16,105 nt of DNA from an uncultured Oscillospiraceae bacterium (GTDB lineage Bacteria > Bacillota > Clostridia > Oscillospirales > Oscillospiraceae). The notes under the pieces are model-generated. The model saw only the letters and a program-made list of their open reading frames with translations. It ran no database searches and was not told the DNA's origin. The DNA lies in contig CAKTPO010000032.1 of the NCBI GenBank assembly GCA_934591845.1, positions 1 through 16,105 of the forward strand, in the 5' to 3' direction. Shown here in pieces: positions 1-6,466 of this stretch. Position numbers and translations under genes: made by a program. The number at the start of each line of letters is the position of its first letter. Position 1 is the first letter of the stretch.

Positions 1-29
1 AACCATTTTGATATAGCCTGAGCAGTCGA

Positions 30-434
30 TTATCGCTTGCTGAACTGCGGAGCGCGACGAGCTGCTTTGAGACCGTACTTCTTTCTTTCCTTCATTCTGG
101 GGTCACGGGTCAGGAAACCGGCGGCCTTCAGGGAAGCCCGGTACTCGGGGTTCAGGGTCAGCAGGGCGCGGGAAATGCCGTGACGGATCGCACCGGCCTG
201 GCCGGAAACGCCGCCGCCGCAGACGGAAACAACAACGTCAACCTTGTCAACCAGCTCGGTGGTGACCAGGGGCTGACGGACGACCAGCTTCAGGGTCTCC
301 AGACCAAAGTAGTTGTCGATGTCCCGGCCATTGATGATGATGGAGCCGGTGCCGTTCTCATAAACACGAACACGGGCCACGCTGGACTTACGACGGCCGG
401 TGCCGTAAAAATACTTCTTCTTGCTCTCGTACAT
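30..434 (-). CDS. rpsI: 30S ribosomal protein S9
   Basis: Structural protein of the small ribosomal subunit; its C-terminal tail reaches the P-site tRNA anticodon region. The 134-residue protein is complete and of normal family length. It opens with the S9 signature [15 protein letters not shown], has the central [19 protein letters not shown] segment, and ends in the basic tail with the universal terminal SKR. The ATG at 434 has GGAGGT eight bases upstream. That ribosome binding site lies in the 16-base gap after the rplM stop, so the two genes are co-transcribed in the usual rplM-rpsI order. No terminator is visible in the 29 bases left after the stop codon, so the transcript may continue beyond the window. 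Confidence 0.99.
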   Translation of the reverse strand: MYESKKKYFYGTGRRKSSVARVRVYENGTGSIIINGRDIDNYFGLETLKLVVRQPLVTTELVDKVDVVVSVCGGGVSGQAGAIRHGISRALLTLNPEYRASLKAAGFLTRDPRMKERKKYGLKAARRAPQFSKR

Positions 435-450
435 TCTGTGTTACCTCCAA

Positions 451-882
451 TTAGTCCAGAGTCCAGGCTTCGGGCTTCTGGGCAGCATGAGGATGCTCAG
501 CACCCTTGTACAGGTGCAGACGGGTCATGCAGTTGCGGCCCAGAGTGTTCTTGGGCAGCATGCCCTTGACGGCGACTTCCATAGCGTAGTCGGAACGGTT
601 CTCCATCATGGTGCGGGCCTTGGTTTCCTTCAGGCCGCCGATCCAGCCGGATACACGGTAGTAAATCTTCTGCTCTGCCTTCTTGCCGGTCAGAACAGCC
701 TTGTCGGTATTGATGATGATCACGTTGTCACCGCAGTCAACGTTGGGAGTGAAATCGACCTTGTGCTTGCCGCGCAGCAGGTTGGCAGCGATCACAGCGG
801 TACGGCCCAGGGGCTTACCGGCTGCATCGATGACGTACCAATTGCGCACCACGGTCTCCTTCTTGGCGAGGGTAGTGGACAT
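451..882 (-). CDS. rplM: 50S ribosomal protein L13
   Basis: Early-assembling protein of the large ribosomal subunit. The start is placed at the ATG at 882, giving 143 residues beginning MSTTLAKKETVVRNWYVIDA. This matches the usual L13 length, and the ATG has GGAGGA about six bases upstream. The open frame extends upstream to 993, but those codons run through the promoter and leader and have no ribosome binding site. Family motifs include the D-A-G-K-P-LGR segment near residues 20-26, the VDCGDNVIIINTDK stretch in the middle, and VKGMLPKNTLGR about 30 residues from the end. It is the first gene of the rplM-rpsI operon. Confidence 0.99.
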   Translation of the reverse strand: MSTTLAKKETVVRNWYVIDAAGKPLGRTAVIAANLLRGKHKVDFTPNVDCGDNVIIINTDKAVLTGKKAEQKIYYRVSGWIGGLKETKARTMMENRSDYAMEVAVKGMLPKNTLGRNCMTRLHLYKGAEHPHAAQKPEAWTLD

Positions 883-955
883 ATGGGTTCCTCCAATTTT
901 TTGGTAAAATATTTTGACATTCTCATGTGTTTGAAGTACAATATCTTCAAACCGC
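883..955 (-). promoter_or_regulatory. rplM 5' leader with a small hairpin (possible L13 autoregulatory leader)
   Basis: The predicted untranslated leader contains a perfect 6-bp inverted repeat, TTGAAG/CTTCAA, at 931-936 and 945-950 with an 8-base loop, followed by an AT-rich stretch and the ribosome binding site. Firmicutes are known to carry a structured L13 leader in this position (Rfam L13_leader). I cannot verify that this sequence fits that model, so its function is inferred from position and the hairpin only. Confidence 0.35.
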
Positions 956-961
956 TTGAAA

Positions 962-990
962 CTTATACCATAAGAAAATTCAAATGTCAA
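962..990 (-). promoter_or_regulatory. sigma-A-type promoter of rplM-rpsI
   Basis: On the minus strand TTGACA (985-990) and TATAAG (962-967) are separated by exactly 17 bases. The -35 box is perfect and the -10 box matches at 5 of 6 positions. The 20 bases upstream of the -35 box (991-1010) are very A-rich on the minus strand, like an UP element, as expected for a highly expressed ribosomal operon. Transcription should start near 954-956, leaving a leader of about 70 nt. Confidence 0.85.
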
Positions 991-1022
991 CACCTTTTTT
1001 GAAGATTTTTATGCAGCTTTGG

Positions 1023-1072
1023 AAAATCTCTTAAAATCTCTCAAAAGCTCTTGAATGCTCCTGAATTCTCAC
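1023..1072. repeat. five tandem degenerate 10-bp repeats, helically phased
   Basis: Five consecutive 10-bp units read AAAATCTCTT, AAAATCTCTC, AAAAGCTCTT, GAATGCTCCT and GAATTCTCAC. The shared core is (A/G)AA-N-(T/G/C)CTC, and the first three units start with an A4 tract spaced exactly 10 bp apart. They lie between the divergent rplM promoter and the ttcA-like start, about 33-82 bp behind the rplM -35 box. Phased A-tracts bend DNA, so a role in promoter architecture is plausible but inferred. Confidence 0.6.
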
Positions 1073-1108
1073 TTGCGGATTTTACCCTGATTTGGAGGAA
1101 AAAGATAC

Positions 1109-1849
1109 ATGCAAAGACTGGTTGGCCTGGTTCGCAGGTGTGTTGAAGACTATCATATGATTGAAGACGGAGATAAAATCGCCGTGGGTGTGTCCGGGGG
1201 AAAGGACTCCCTGGTGCTTCTGAAGCTGCTGGCGGCCCTGCAAAGCTACCATAATAAATCTTTCCAGCTGGAAGCCATCACCATTGATATGGGCCTTGGT
1301 ATGGACTATGGGCCTATTGAGGAGCTGTGCCGGGAACTGGAGGTTCCCTATACGGTGGTCAGGACGGAGATCGGCCCTATTATTTTTGACTACCGCCGGG
1401 AGAAAAATCCCTGCTCCATGTGTTCTAAAATGCGCCGGGGTGCCCTCAATCAGGCACTGCTGGAAAACGGCTTTAACAAGCTGGCCATGGGCCATCACTA
1501 TGATGATGCGGTGGAGACCTTTCTCATGTCCCTGCTGTACGAGGGCCGGATCAGCTGTTTTCAGCCTGTGACTCATCTGGACCGCACCGGCATTACCCAG
1601 ATCCGACCCATGCTTTATATCCACGAGAAAACCGTGGATGCCTTTGCCCGGCGGGAAGATCTTCCGGTGCTGGAAAATCGCTGCCCTGTGGATAAGCACA
1701 CCAAGCGGGAGGAGGTCAAGGATTTGATTTTTGAATTGGTCAAGACCTATCCGGACCTAAAAGAGCGGATTTTTGGGGCCATGCAGCGTTATCCCCTGGA
1801 AGCCTGGGAACCCCAGGGACGCTACAAGCGGCCCAAGGACGAGGAATAA
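1109..1849 (+). CDS. ttcA: TtcA-like tRNA 2-thiocytidine biosynthesis PP-loop ATPase
   Basis: Predicted cytoplasmic enzyme that adenylates and thiolates a tRNA base; E. coli TtcA makes s2C32. The 246-residue protein has the PP-loop SGGKDS at residues 29-34. The CSMC pair (C102, C105) is followed by KMRRGAL, and a third cysteine, C192, lies in ENRCPVD. This two-plus-one cysteine pattern matches the [4Fe-4S] site of TtcA rather than TilS. GHHYDDAVETFLMSLLYEGR (from residue 128) is also typical of the family. The ATG at 1109 has GGAGG ten bases upstream. It is the first gene of a plus-strand run with the small membrane protein and dusB, and is divergent from rplM. The exact tRNA target is inferred; related thiolases in Clostridia are poorly characterised. 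Confidence 0.85.
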   Translation: MQRLVGLVRRCVEDYHMIEDGDKIAVGVSGGKDSLVLLKLLAALQSYHNKSFQLEAITIDMGLGMDYGPIEELCRELEVPYTVVRTEIGPIIFDYRREKNPCSMCSKMRRGALNQALLENGFNKLAMGHHYDDAVETFLMSLLYEGRISCFQPVTHLDRTGITQIRPMLYIHEKTVDAFARREDLPVLENRCPVDKHTKREEVKDLIFELVKTYPDLKERIFGAMQRYPLEAWEPQGRYKRPKDEE

Positions 1850-1930
1850 AGGCGGTAAAAACAACCGGGGGAGGAATAAATCTCCAATTTATGGACATAC
1901 TTCCAATCAAAAAATGAAGGAGGTGTGGCC

Positions 1931-2191
1931 ATGGTAAAAGGCATTTCCCGGCAGGTCATTGTGGTGCCGTCCCCGGACAAAAAGCTGTTTGACCAGGCAA
2001 TTTTCATTCTGAAAGACGATGCGGTATCCCAAGGCGTCAGTGACGATGCTCTGCTTGCCCAGGCGCAGCGGGTTCTTCGGAGCGGGGGCCAGGATCGGAA
2101 AAAAGGGTTCATCCTTTATGGAGTCTTCTGGGCCGCCTGTGGGGCGTTGCTTACGGGGATCGCCTGGGTCCTTACCAGTTTGTTCGTATGA
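1931..2191 (+). CDS. small C-terminally membrane-anchored protein, function unknown
   Basis: An 86-residue protein of unknown function. I choose the ATG at 1931 because AAGGAGG (1917-1923) sits seven bases upstream; an in-frame GTG at 1925 is too close to that site. Residues 1-60 are soluble and mixed-charge: a short strand-like VIVVPSP, then a helical acidic segment ending in LAQAQRVLRSGGQDRKKG. The last ~25 residues form one hydrophobic helix (LYGVFWAACGALLTGIAWVL) preceded by basic residues. This is the layout of a tail-anchored protein with its N-terminus in the cytoplasm. It lies 81 bases after the ttcA-like gene and 29 bases before dusB, probably in one transcript. I recognise no catalytic motif. 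Confidence 0.75.
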   Translation: MVKGISRQVIVVPSPDKKLFDQAIFILKDDAVSQGVSDDALLAQAQRVLRSGGQDRKKGFILYGVFWAACGALLTGIAWVLTSLFV

Positions 2192-2220
2192 TATAGAATT
2201 GTAAGAAAGAGAGAAAATCC

Positions 2221-3186
2221 ATGCAAATCGGAAATCTGACAGTAGAAAATCCTCTGTTTTTGGCCCCCATGGCCGGTGTGACGGACTGGGCATTCCGCAC
2301 CGTCTGCGCCCGTCTGGGGGCAGGGGTCACGGTGACGGAAATGGTGTCCTCCCGGGCCTTGGTGTATCAGGATAAAAAGACCGCCCGGCTTCTGCGGAAG
2401 AATGAGGGAAGCCTCTGCGGGGCGCAGATTTTCGGAAACGACCCGGAAATCATGGCCCAGGGCGCAAGACTGGCCCTGGAAATCTCCGGCTGTGACTTTT
2501 TAGACATCAACATGGGCTGCCCCATGCCGAAAATCGCCAATTCTGGCGACGGCTGCGGCCTGATGCGTACCCCGGAATTGGCGGAGCAGATCGTAAAAGC
2601 GGTGGTTCGTGCCGTGGAGGTGCCGGTAACGGTCAAATGCCGCCTGGGTTGGGACAAGGGCAATATCAACGTCCTGGATTTTACCAAGCGGATGGAGCAG
2701 GCCGGGGCCGCTATGGTGACGGTTCATGGAAGAACCAGAACCCAGCTTTATTCCGGTACGGCAGATTGGGACACCATTCGCAAGGTCAAGGAGCAACTGT
2801 CCATTCCGGTGATCGCCAACGGGGATATTGTCAGTGCCGAAACTGCCTTGCGGTGCGCCAAGTGGACCGGAGCGGACGGCCTGATGATCGGCCGGGGCTG
2901 CTTCGGAGATCCCTGGCTTTTTGAGGAGGTCCGGGTGGCCCTGGAGGGGAAGCCGATCCCCCAGCGTCCGCCCTTAAAAGACCGGGTGCAGGTGGCCGTG
3001 GAGCAGTTTCAGCTTGCCGAGCAGGACCACGGCGAGCATGTGGCCTGTCTGGAAGCCCGGAAGCATTTTGCCTGGTATCTCCGGGGCGTTTCCCACAGCG
3101 GATTTTATAAGCAGCAGATTTCTTCCATGACCACCATGGAAGATATTTACCGGGTGGCCAAGGAAATTTCCAGAGATTTGCAGTAA
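2221..3186 (+). CDS. dusB: tRNA-dihydrouridine synthase, DusB type
   Basis: Flavoenzyme that uses FMN and NADPH to reduce uridines in the tRNA D-loop. The 321-residue TIM-barrel protein starts with IGNLTVENPLFLAPMAGVTD, the Dus N-terminal signature. The catalytic cysteine is C100 in DINMGCPMPKI. TVKCRLGWD supplies the FMN-contacting lysine, VTVHGRTR and ANGDI follow in order, and DGLMIGRGCFGDPW closes the phosphate-binding region. The C-terminal helical tRNA-recognition domain is present (ARKHFAWYLRG and onward), so the gene is complete. The ribosome binding site is a weak purine run (AAGAAAGAGAG). Its transcript should end at, or run into, the hairpin at 3205-3256 that also covers the start of the next gene. 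Confidence 0.95.
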   Translation: MQIGNLTVENPLFLAPMAGVTDWAFRTVCARLGAGVTVTEMVSSRALVYQDKKTARLLRKNEGSLCGAQIFGNDPEIMAQGARLALEISGCDFLDINMGCPMPKIANSGDGCGLMRTPELAEQIVKAVVRAVEVPVTVKCRLGWDKGNINVLDFTKRMEQAGAAMVTVHGRTRTQLYSGTADWDTIRKVKEQLSIPVIANGDIVSAETALRCAKWTGADGLMIGRGCFGDPWLFEEVRVALEGKPIPQRPPLKDRVQVAVEQFQLAEQDHGEHVACLEARKHFAWYLRGVSHSGFYKQQISSMTTMEDIYRVAKEISRDLQ

Positions 3187-3204
3187 AAGAATGGGATAAA
3201 CACG

Positions 3205-3258
3205 AAAGCCGTTTCACATCCTAGCCCTAAAGAGGTGAGGAATGTGAAACGGCTTTTT
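3205..3258 (+). terminator. 15-bp hairpin plus T-run that covers the M23 peptidase start codon
   Basis: A perfect 15-bp inverted repeat, AAAGCCGTTTCACAT (3205-3219) with ATGTGAAACGGCTTT (3242-3256), encloses a 22-base loop and ends in five Ts (3254-3258). This is the form of an intrinsic terminator for dusB. Unusually, its right arm contains the GTG start codon of the M23 gene (3244-3246, paired with CAC at 3215-3217) and its T-run encodes the Leu-Phe of the signal peptide. The Shine-Dalgarno AGAGGTGAGG (3231-3240) lies in the loop. Confidence 0.75.
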
Positions 3259-4227
3259 GCGGCGCTGCTTCTGGGGACACTGCTGGTAGTACCCGCATCT
3301 GCCAAACCCATTTCCTGGGTGGATTTTACAGTTCCCGCAGAGGCCATGGCCTGGGCGTTGGAACAGGATATTGCATCTTTTGAAGGGGAGAAGCATTGCT
3401 CCTGGATCGACATTCTGGCTTTGGCAGCTTGCCGCACCGGAGGTGTTTGCCCTATGAAAGCAGTGCGGCAGGCGGCAAAAGATTTGACAGGGGACTGTAG
3501 CCCCCGGGAGGCGGCAGGGGAACTGGGAAAATACTTTGACTATTATTATGATGCTTACCAGGCGGCTCTGGGAGGTCTCGTGGGGAGCTTTGCCATTCAA
3601 AAGGACGGAGAATGGCGAAGCATTTATGGCCTGAAAGCCTTTTCTCCTGTGGCCGCCGGGTATGGCTACAGCCATTGTGATGATTTTGGCGTGGGCCGCA
3701 GTTTTGGATTCAAACGCAAGCACCTGGGAAATGATTTGATGGGGAGCTTGGGTACCCCAATTGTGGCGGTGGAGGGCGGCGTGGTAGAGGCCATGGGCTG
3801 GAACCGCTACGGCGGCTGGCGGGTGGGCATCCGTTCCTTTGACGGAAAACGGTACTATTATTATGCCCACCTGAAAAAAGATGCCCCCTTCGCACCGGGA
3901 CTGGCGGTAGGGGACATGGTAGAGGCCGGGCAGCTCCTGGGCTTCATGGGCCGCACTGGCTATTCAGATCAGGAAAACGTCAATAACATCGAAACGGTCC
4001 ACCTGCATTTTGGGATGCAGTTGATATTCGATGAAAGCCAAAAGGAATGTAACAGCGAAATCTGGATCGATGTCTACCAGATCGTCAAGCTCCTGTCCTC
4101 ACACCGCAGCAGCTACCGAAAAACGAACAGGGGTTGGCAGCGGGTGTATCCTTACAAAGACCTGGACTGGGAAGAATGGAAGCTTCCTCAGGGCGTTGCC
4201 GGCTCCACGCTTTCTACCAGCAAATGA
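3244..4227 (+). CDS. secreted M23 (LytM-type) zinc metallopeptidase
   Basis: Predicted exported peptidoglycan endopeptidase. The start is taken as GTG 3244, about five bases after AGGTGA; an in-frame GTG at 3235 overlaps the ribosome binding site. From 3244 the 327-residue protein begins with a clean signal peptide (KRLF, hydrophobic core, cleavage after PASA near residue 20). A 130-residue N-terminal region of unknown fold follows. The M23 domain shows all zinc/catalytic residues: H160 and D164 in HLGND, H209 in YYAHL, and H253/H255 in HLHFG. The gene starts inside a terminator-like hairpin and its last 40 bases overlap trmO on the other strand. Which bond it cleaves cannot be told from sequence. 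Some M23 homologues are sporulation proteins. Confidence 0.9.
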   Translation: MKRLFAALLLGTLLVVPASAKPISWVDFTVPAEAMAWALEQDIASFEGEKHCSWIDILALAACRTGGVCPMKAVRQAAKDLTGDCSPREAAGELGKYFDYYYDAYQAALGGLVGSFAIQKDGEWRSIYGLKAFSPVAAGYGYSHCDDFGVGRSFGFKRKHLGNDLMGSLGTPIVAVEGGVVEAMGWNRYGGWRVGIRSFDGKRYYYYAHLKKDAPFAPGLAVGDMVEAGQLLGFMGRTGYSDQENVNNIETVHLHFGMQLIFDESQKECNSEIWIDVYQIVKLLSSHRSSYRKTNRGWQRVYPYKDLDWEEWKLPQGVAGSTLSTSK

Positions 4228-4880
4228 TCCTCCGAGACTCTGAAACGGATGTCAAAGCCGGAAAAAGTCAGACCGTACACCCGGTCCGGGGCTTTCTGAT
4301 AGGAGGGTCGGGGGTCATGGGAGAGGACGCCAATGGCGGCCCCTCGCTTTTCCTCTGGCAGCTTTTCCAGCAATTCCGTAGGAAAGTCCACACTCAAAAG
4401 AAAATCGCCTACCCGGTCTGTAAAGCCGCCGGTGGCCTGGGGAATGCAGTCGCCATAGGGAATGTAGGGCTTGATGTCAAAAATCGGGGTGCCGTCCATT
4501 AAATCGGCACCGCCTACCACCAGAACAGTCCCAAACTCCTTGGTGTGCCGCTTTTCAAGAAGCCGCACGCAGGAAAGCCCCAAGTGGTTAGGCCGGAAAG
4601 GGGAGCGGGTGGCAAAGACCCCCATGCGGACGTTGCCGCCCAGCCGGGGGGGCCGAACGGTGGGGGACCAGTCCTGCCGCACCGCCTGGGAAAACTGCCA
4701 GATGAGCCACAGATGGGAGTATTCCTCAATGCCCCGGAGGGCATCATCGTTTCGGTATTCCGGCTCAAAGACGATCATGGAGCGCAGTTCTTCCACAAGT
4801 CCGCTCTGCCGGGGAATGCCGAATTTACTGGGAAAATCACTGCGCATATAGGCAACAGGATGCAGCTGCATGGTTTGCAT
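4188..4880 (-). CDS. trmO: tRNA (N6-threonylcarbamoyladenosine-37-N6)-methyltransferase TrmO
   Basis: SAM-dependent enzyme of the TsaA/YaeB fold that methylates t6A37 of tRNA to m6t6A. The 230-residue length is typical. Visible signatures are the N-terminal HPVAYMRSDFPSKFGIPRQ, IEEYSHLWLIWQF, the SAM-binding RSPFRPNHLGLSCVRL, and DGTPIFDIKPYIPYGDCI. The C-terminal domain carries SHDPRPSYQ with a YGLTFSGFDIRFRV strand. The ATG at 4880 directly abuts the znuB stop (TGAATG) and has GGAGG nine bases upstream, so it is the last gene of the znuACB operon and translationally coupled. Its stop lies 40 bases inside the convergent M23 gene. The pairing with a zinc transporter is notable because TrmO itself is not known to need zinc. 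Confidence 0.93.
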   Translation of the reverse strand: MQTMQLHPVAYMRSDFPSKFGIPRQSGLVEELRSMIVFEPEYRNDDALRGIEEYSHLWLIWQFSQAVRQDWSPTVRPPRLGGNVRMGVFATRSPFRPNHLGLSCVRLLEKRHTKEFGTVLVVGGADLMDGTPIFDIKPYIPYGDCIPQATGGFTDRVGDFLLSVDFPTELLEKLPEEKRGAAIGVLSHDPRPSYQKAPDRVYGLTFSGFDIRFRVSEDHLLVESVEPATP

Positions 4881-5720
4881 TCAGGCGTTCCTCCCTCGGA
4901 AAAAATAGGTCAGCGTAAAAATACCGGTGAGTACCAGGCTGATGGCGGCACCGGCGGAGCAGCCGAAGCCATAGGAAATGGCGAGGCCTGCCAGACCTGC
5001 CACCAGGGCAAAGAGGACGGCATACAGGTGATACTGTTTCTGATTCCGGGCAATGTTTCGGGAGGCGGCACCGGGCAGCACCAGCAGGGAATTGAGGATC
5101 AAAAGGCCCATGCTGGAAATAGACAGGGTGACCACCACGGCAATGGCCACGGTAAAGAGGGTCTGGGAAGCCGCCACCGGAATGCCCCGGGAGGATGCCA
5201 GCTGGGGGTAGACCGCCGTCAAGGTCAGCCGGTTGGCGTACAGGCTCCAGAATACCAGAATGCCCACCAGCACCAGGGCCAGAAGACCGATTTCTCCGGG
5301 GGTAATGGACAGCACATCACCAATCAGATACTTATTGTATTTGGTAAAGCTGCCTCCGCCCAAGGTGGCCACCAGAATGCCCAAGGCCACCGCACCGCTG
5401 GAAAAGACACCGATCAGGGTGTCTGCCGCCTGGTTGCTGCCCCGGCGAATGTAGGAAAACAGCAGGGCAAAGACCACGCTAAAGAGGACCGCTGCCCAGG
5501 TAGGGGCCGCAATACCGAACATAGAGCCCAGGGCAATGCCTGTAAAAGCCGAGTGTCCCAGGGCATCGGAGAAGAAACTCATATGCCCGGTGACGATCAT
5601 GGTGGATAGAATGCCAAAGAGGGGGGCCATGAGAAGCAGGGCCAGCAGCGCATTCTTCATAAAATCCCATTGAAGCATTTCCAAGGGAATGGCATTACAG
5701 ATGGTATACCACAGACTCAT
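4881..5720 (-). CDS. znuB: zinc ABC transporter permease
   Basis: Integral membrane subunit of an ABC-3 family metal importer; two copies would form the channel through which the cation delivered by ZnuA passes. The 279-residue protein is almost entirely hydrophobic segments. It carries the family hallmark SDALGHSAFTGIALG near residue 51, the SSRGIPVAASQTLF stretch before a late helix pair, and SSMGLLILNSLLVLPGAAS. Its ATG overlaps the znuC stop (ATGA), and AAGGAGG lies about six bases upstream inside znuC, so translation is coupled. A zinc rather than manganese role is inferred from the His-rich loop of the partner binding protein. Confidence 0.93.
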   Translation of the reverse strand: MSLWYTICNAIPLEMLQWDFMKNALLALLLMAPLFGILSTMIVTGHMSFFSDALGHSAFTGIALGSMFGIAAPTWAAVLFSVVFALLFSYIRRGSNQAADTLIGVFSSGAVALGILVATLGGGSFTKYNKYLIGDVLSITPGEIGLLALVLVGILVFWSLYANRLTLTAVYPQLASSRGIPVAASQTLFTVAIAVVVTLSISSMGLLILNSLLVLPGAASRNIARNQKQYHLYAVLFALVAGLAGLAISYGFGCSAGAAISLVLTGIFTLTYFFRGRNA

Positions 5721-6466
5721 AAGGACCCTCCTTTCATATGGAAGATGGACTGGAATTCCTGCGAGGTCAAAACCTCCTGAGGGCGTCCCTGGGTACGGAT
5801 GCCGCCATCGATCAGAACGACTTGGTCAGCATACTTGGGCAGCATGGAAAAATCGTGGGTGGTCATCAGAATGGACAGGTCATAGGTTTTCCGAATTTCG
5901 TCCAGCATGTCCATGAGAGTGGTCATGCCCTCTACGTCTACGCCGGAGAGAGGTTCATCCAGAATCAGAATATTGGGCATTGGCTCCAGGGCCAGGGCCA
6001 GCAGCACCCGCTGCAACTCGCCGCCGGAGAGGGTACCCACCCGCTTGTGCAGCAGTTCTACCCCGTGTACCCGGTCCAGGCATTCACAGATAGAAGCCTC
6101 CATGGCCTTGCTGATTCCCCAGAAGGCAGGGCGTTTGCCCATGCAGCAGGTAAAGAGATCCGCCACGTCCAAAGGCTCTCCGGGGTCAAAGGTGGGACTC
6201 TGGGGAACATAGCCGATCCGGGGCTTGTGACTCCGCTGTCCCGGTTCGGAAAAAGCGATCACGCCGCTGTAGGGCCGCTGTCCCAGAATGGCTTTCAGAA
6301 AGGTGCTTTTTCCCGCGCCGTTGGGTCCGATCAGGGCAACCATTTCTCCACAGTGTACATGCAGATTCATGTCCCGGAGGATTTGGTTTCCGCCGATGGT
6401 GACGGAAAGATTTTCGACCCGCAGGCAGCAGGAATGGCCGCAGTCATTGATGTGAAGTTCGCTCAT
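5717..6466 (-). CDS. znuC: zinc ABC transporter ATP-binding protein
   Basis: Cytoplasmic ATPase subunit that powers ZnuB. The 249-residue protein has Walker A GPNGAGKST (47-55), Q-loop YVPQSP (Q89), signature LSGGE (146-150), Walker B ILILDE (166-171) and the H-loop TTHD (H204), all intact. It differs from a minimal ABC ATPase by an N-terminal HINDCGHSCC segment (residues 5-14) before the first strand. Three cysteines and two histidines in ten residues could bind a metal ion. It overlaps both neighbours by 4 bp (ATGA), the classic arrangement for stoichiometric translation of znuA-znuC-znuB. Confidence 0.94.
   Translation of the reverse strand: MSELHINDCGHSCCLRVENLSVTIGGNQILRDMNLHVHCGEMVALIGPNGAGKSTFLKAILGQRPYSGVIAFSEPGQRSHKPRIGYVPQSPTFDPGEPLDVADLFTCCMGKRPAFWGISKAMEASICECLDRVHGVELLHKRVGTLSGGELQRVLLALALEPMPNILILDEPLSGVDVEGMTTLMDMLDEIRKTYDLSILMTTHDFSMLPKYADQVVLIDGGIRTQGRPQEVLTSQEFQSIFHMKGGSL

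Noticed and set aside
1841..1880. GAGGAATAAA repeated exactly 30 bp apart (1841-1850 and 1871-1880)
   Set aside because: One copy is the end of the ttcA-like coding sequence; two short copies are readily explained by chance.
1891..1917. Eight-codon mini-ORF ahead of the tail-anchored protein gene
   Set aside because: Its nearest purine-rich site is about 17 bases away, too far for initiation, and nothing indicates a leader peptide.
4545..5609. A 354-codon plus-strand open frame opposite trmO and znuB
   Set aside because: Low-complexity Gly/Gln/His-rich translation typical of an antisense shadow; it crosses two well-identified genes.
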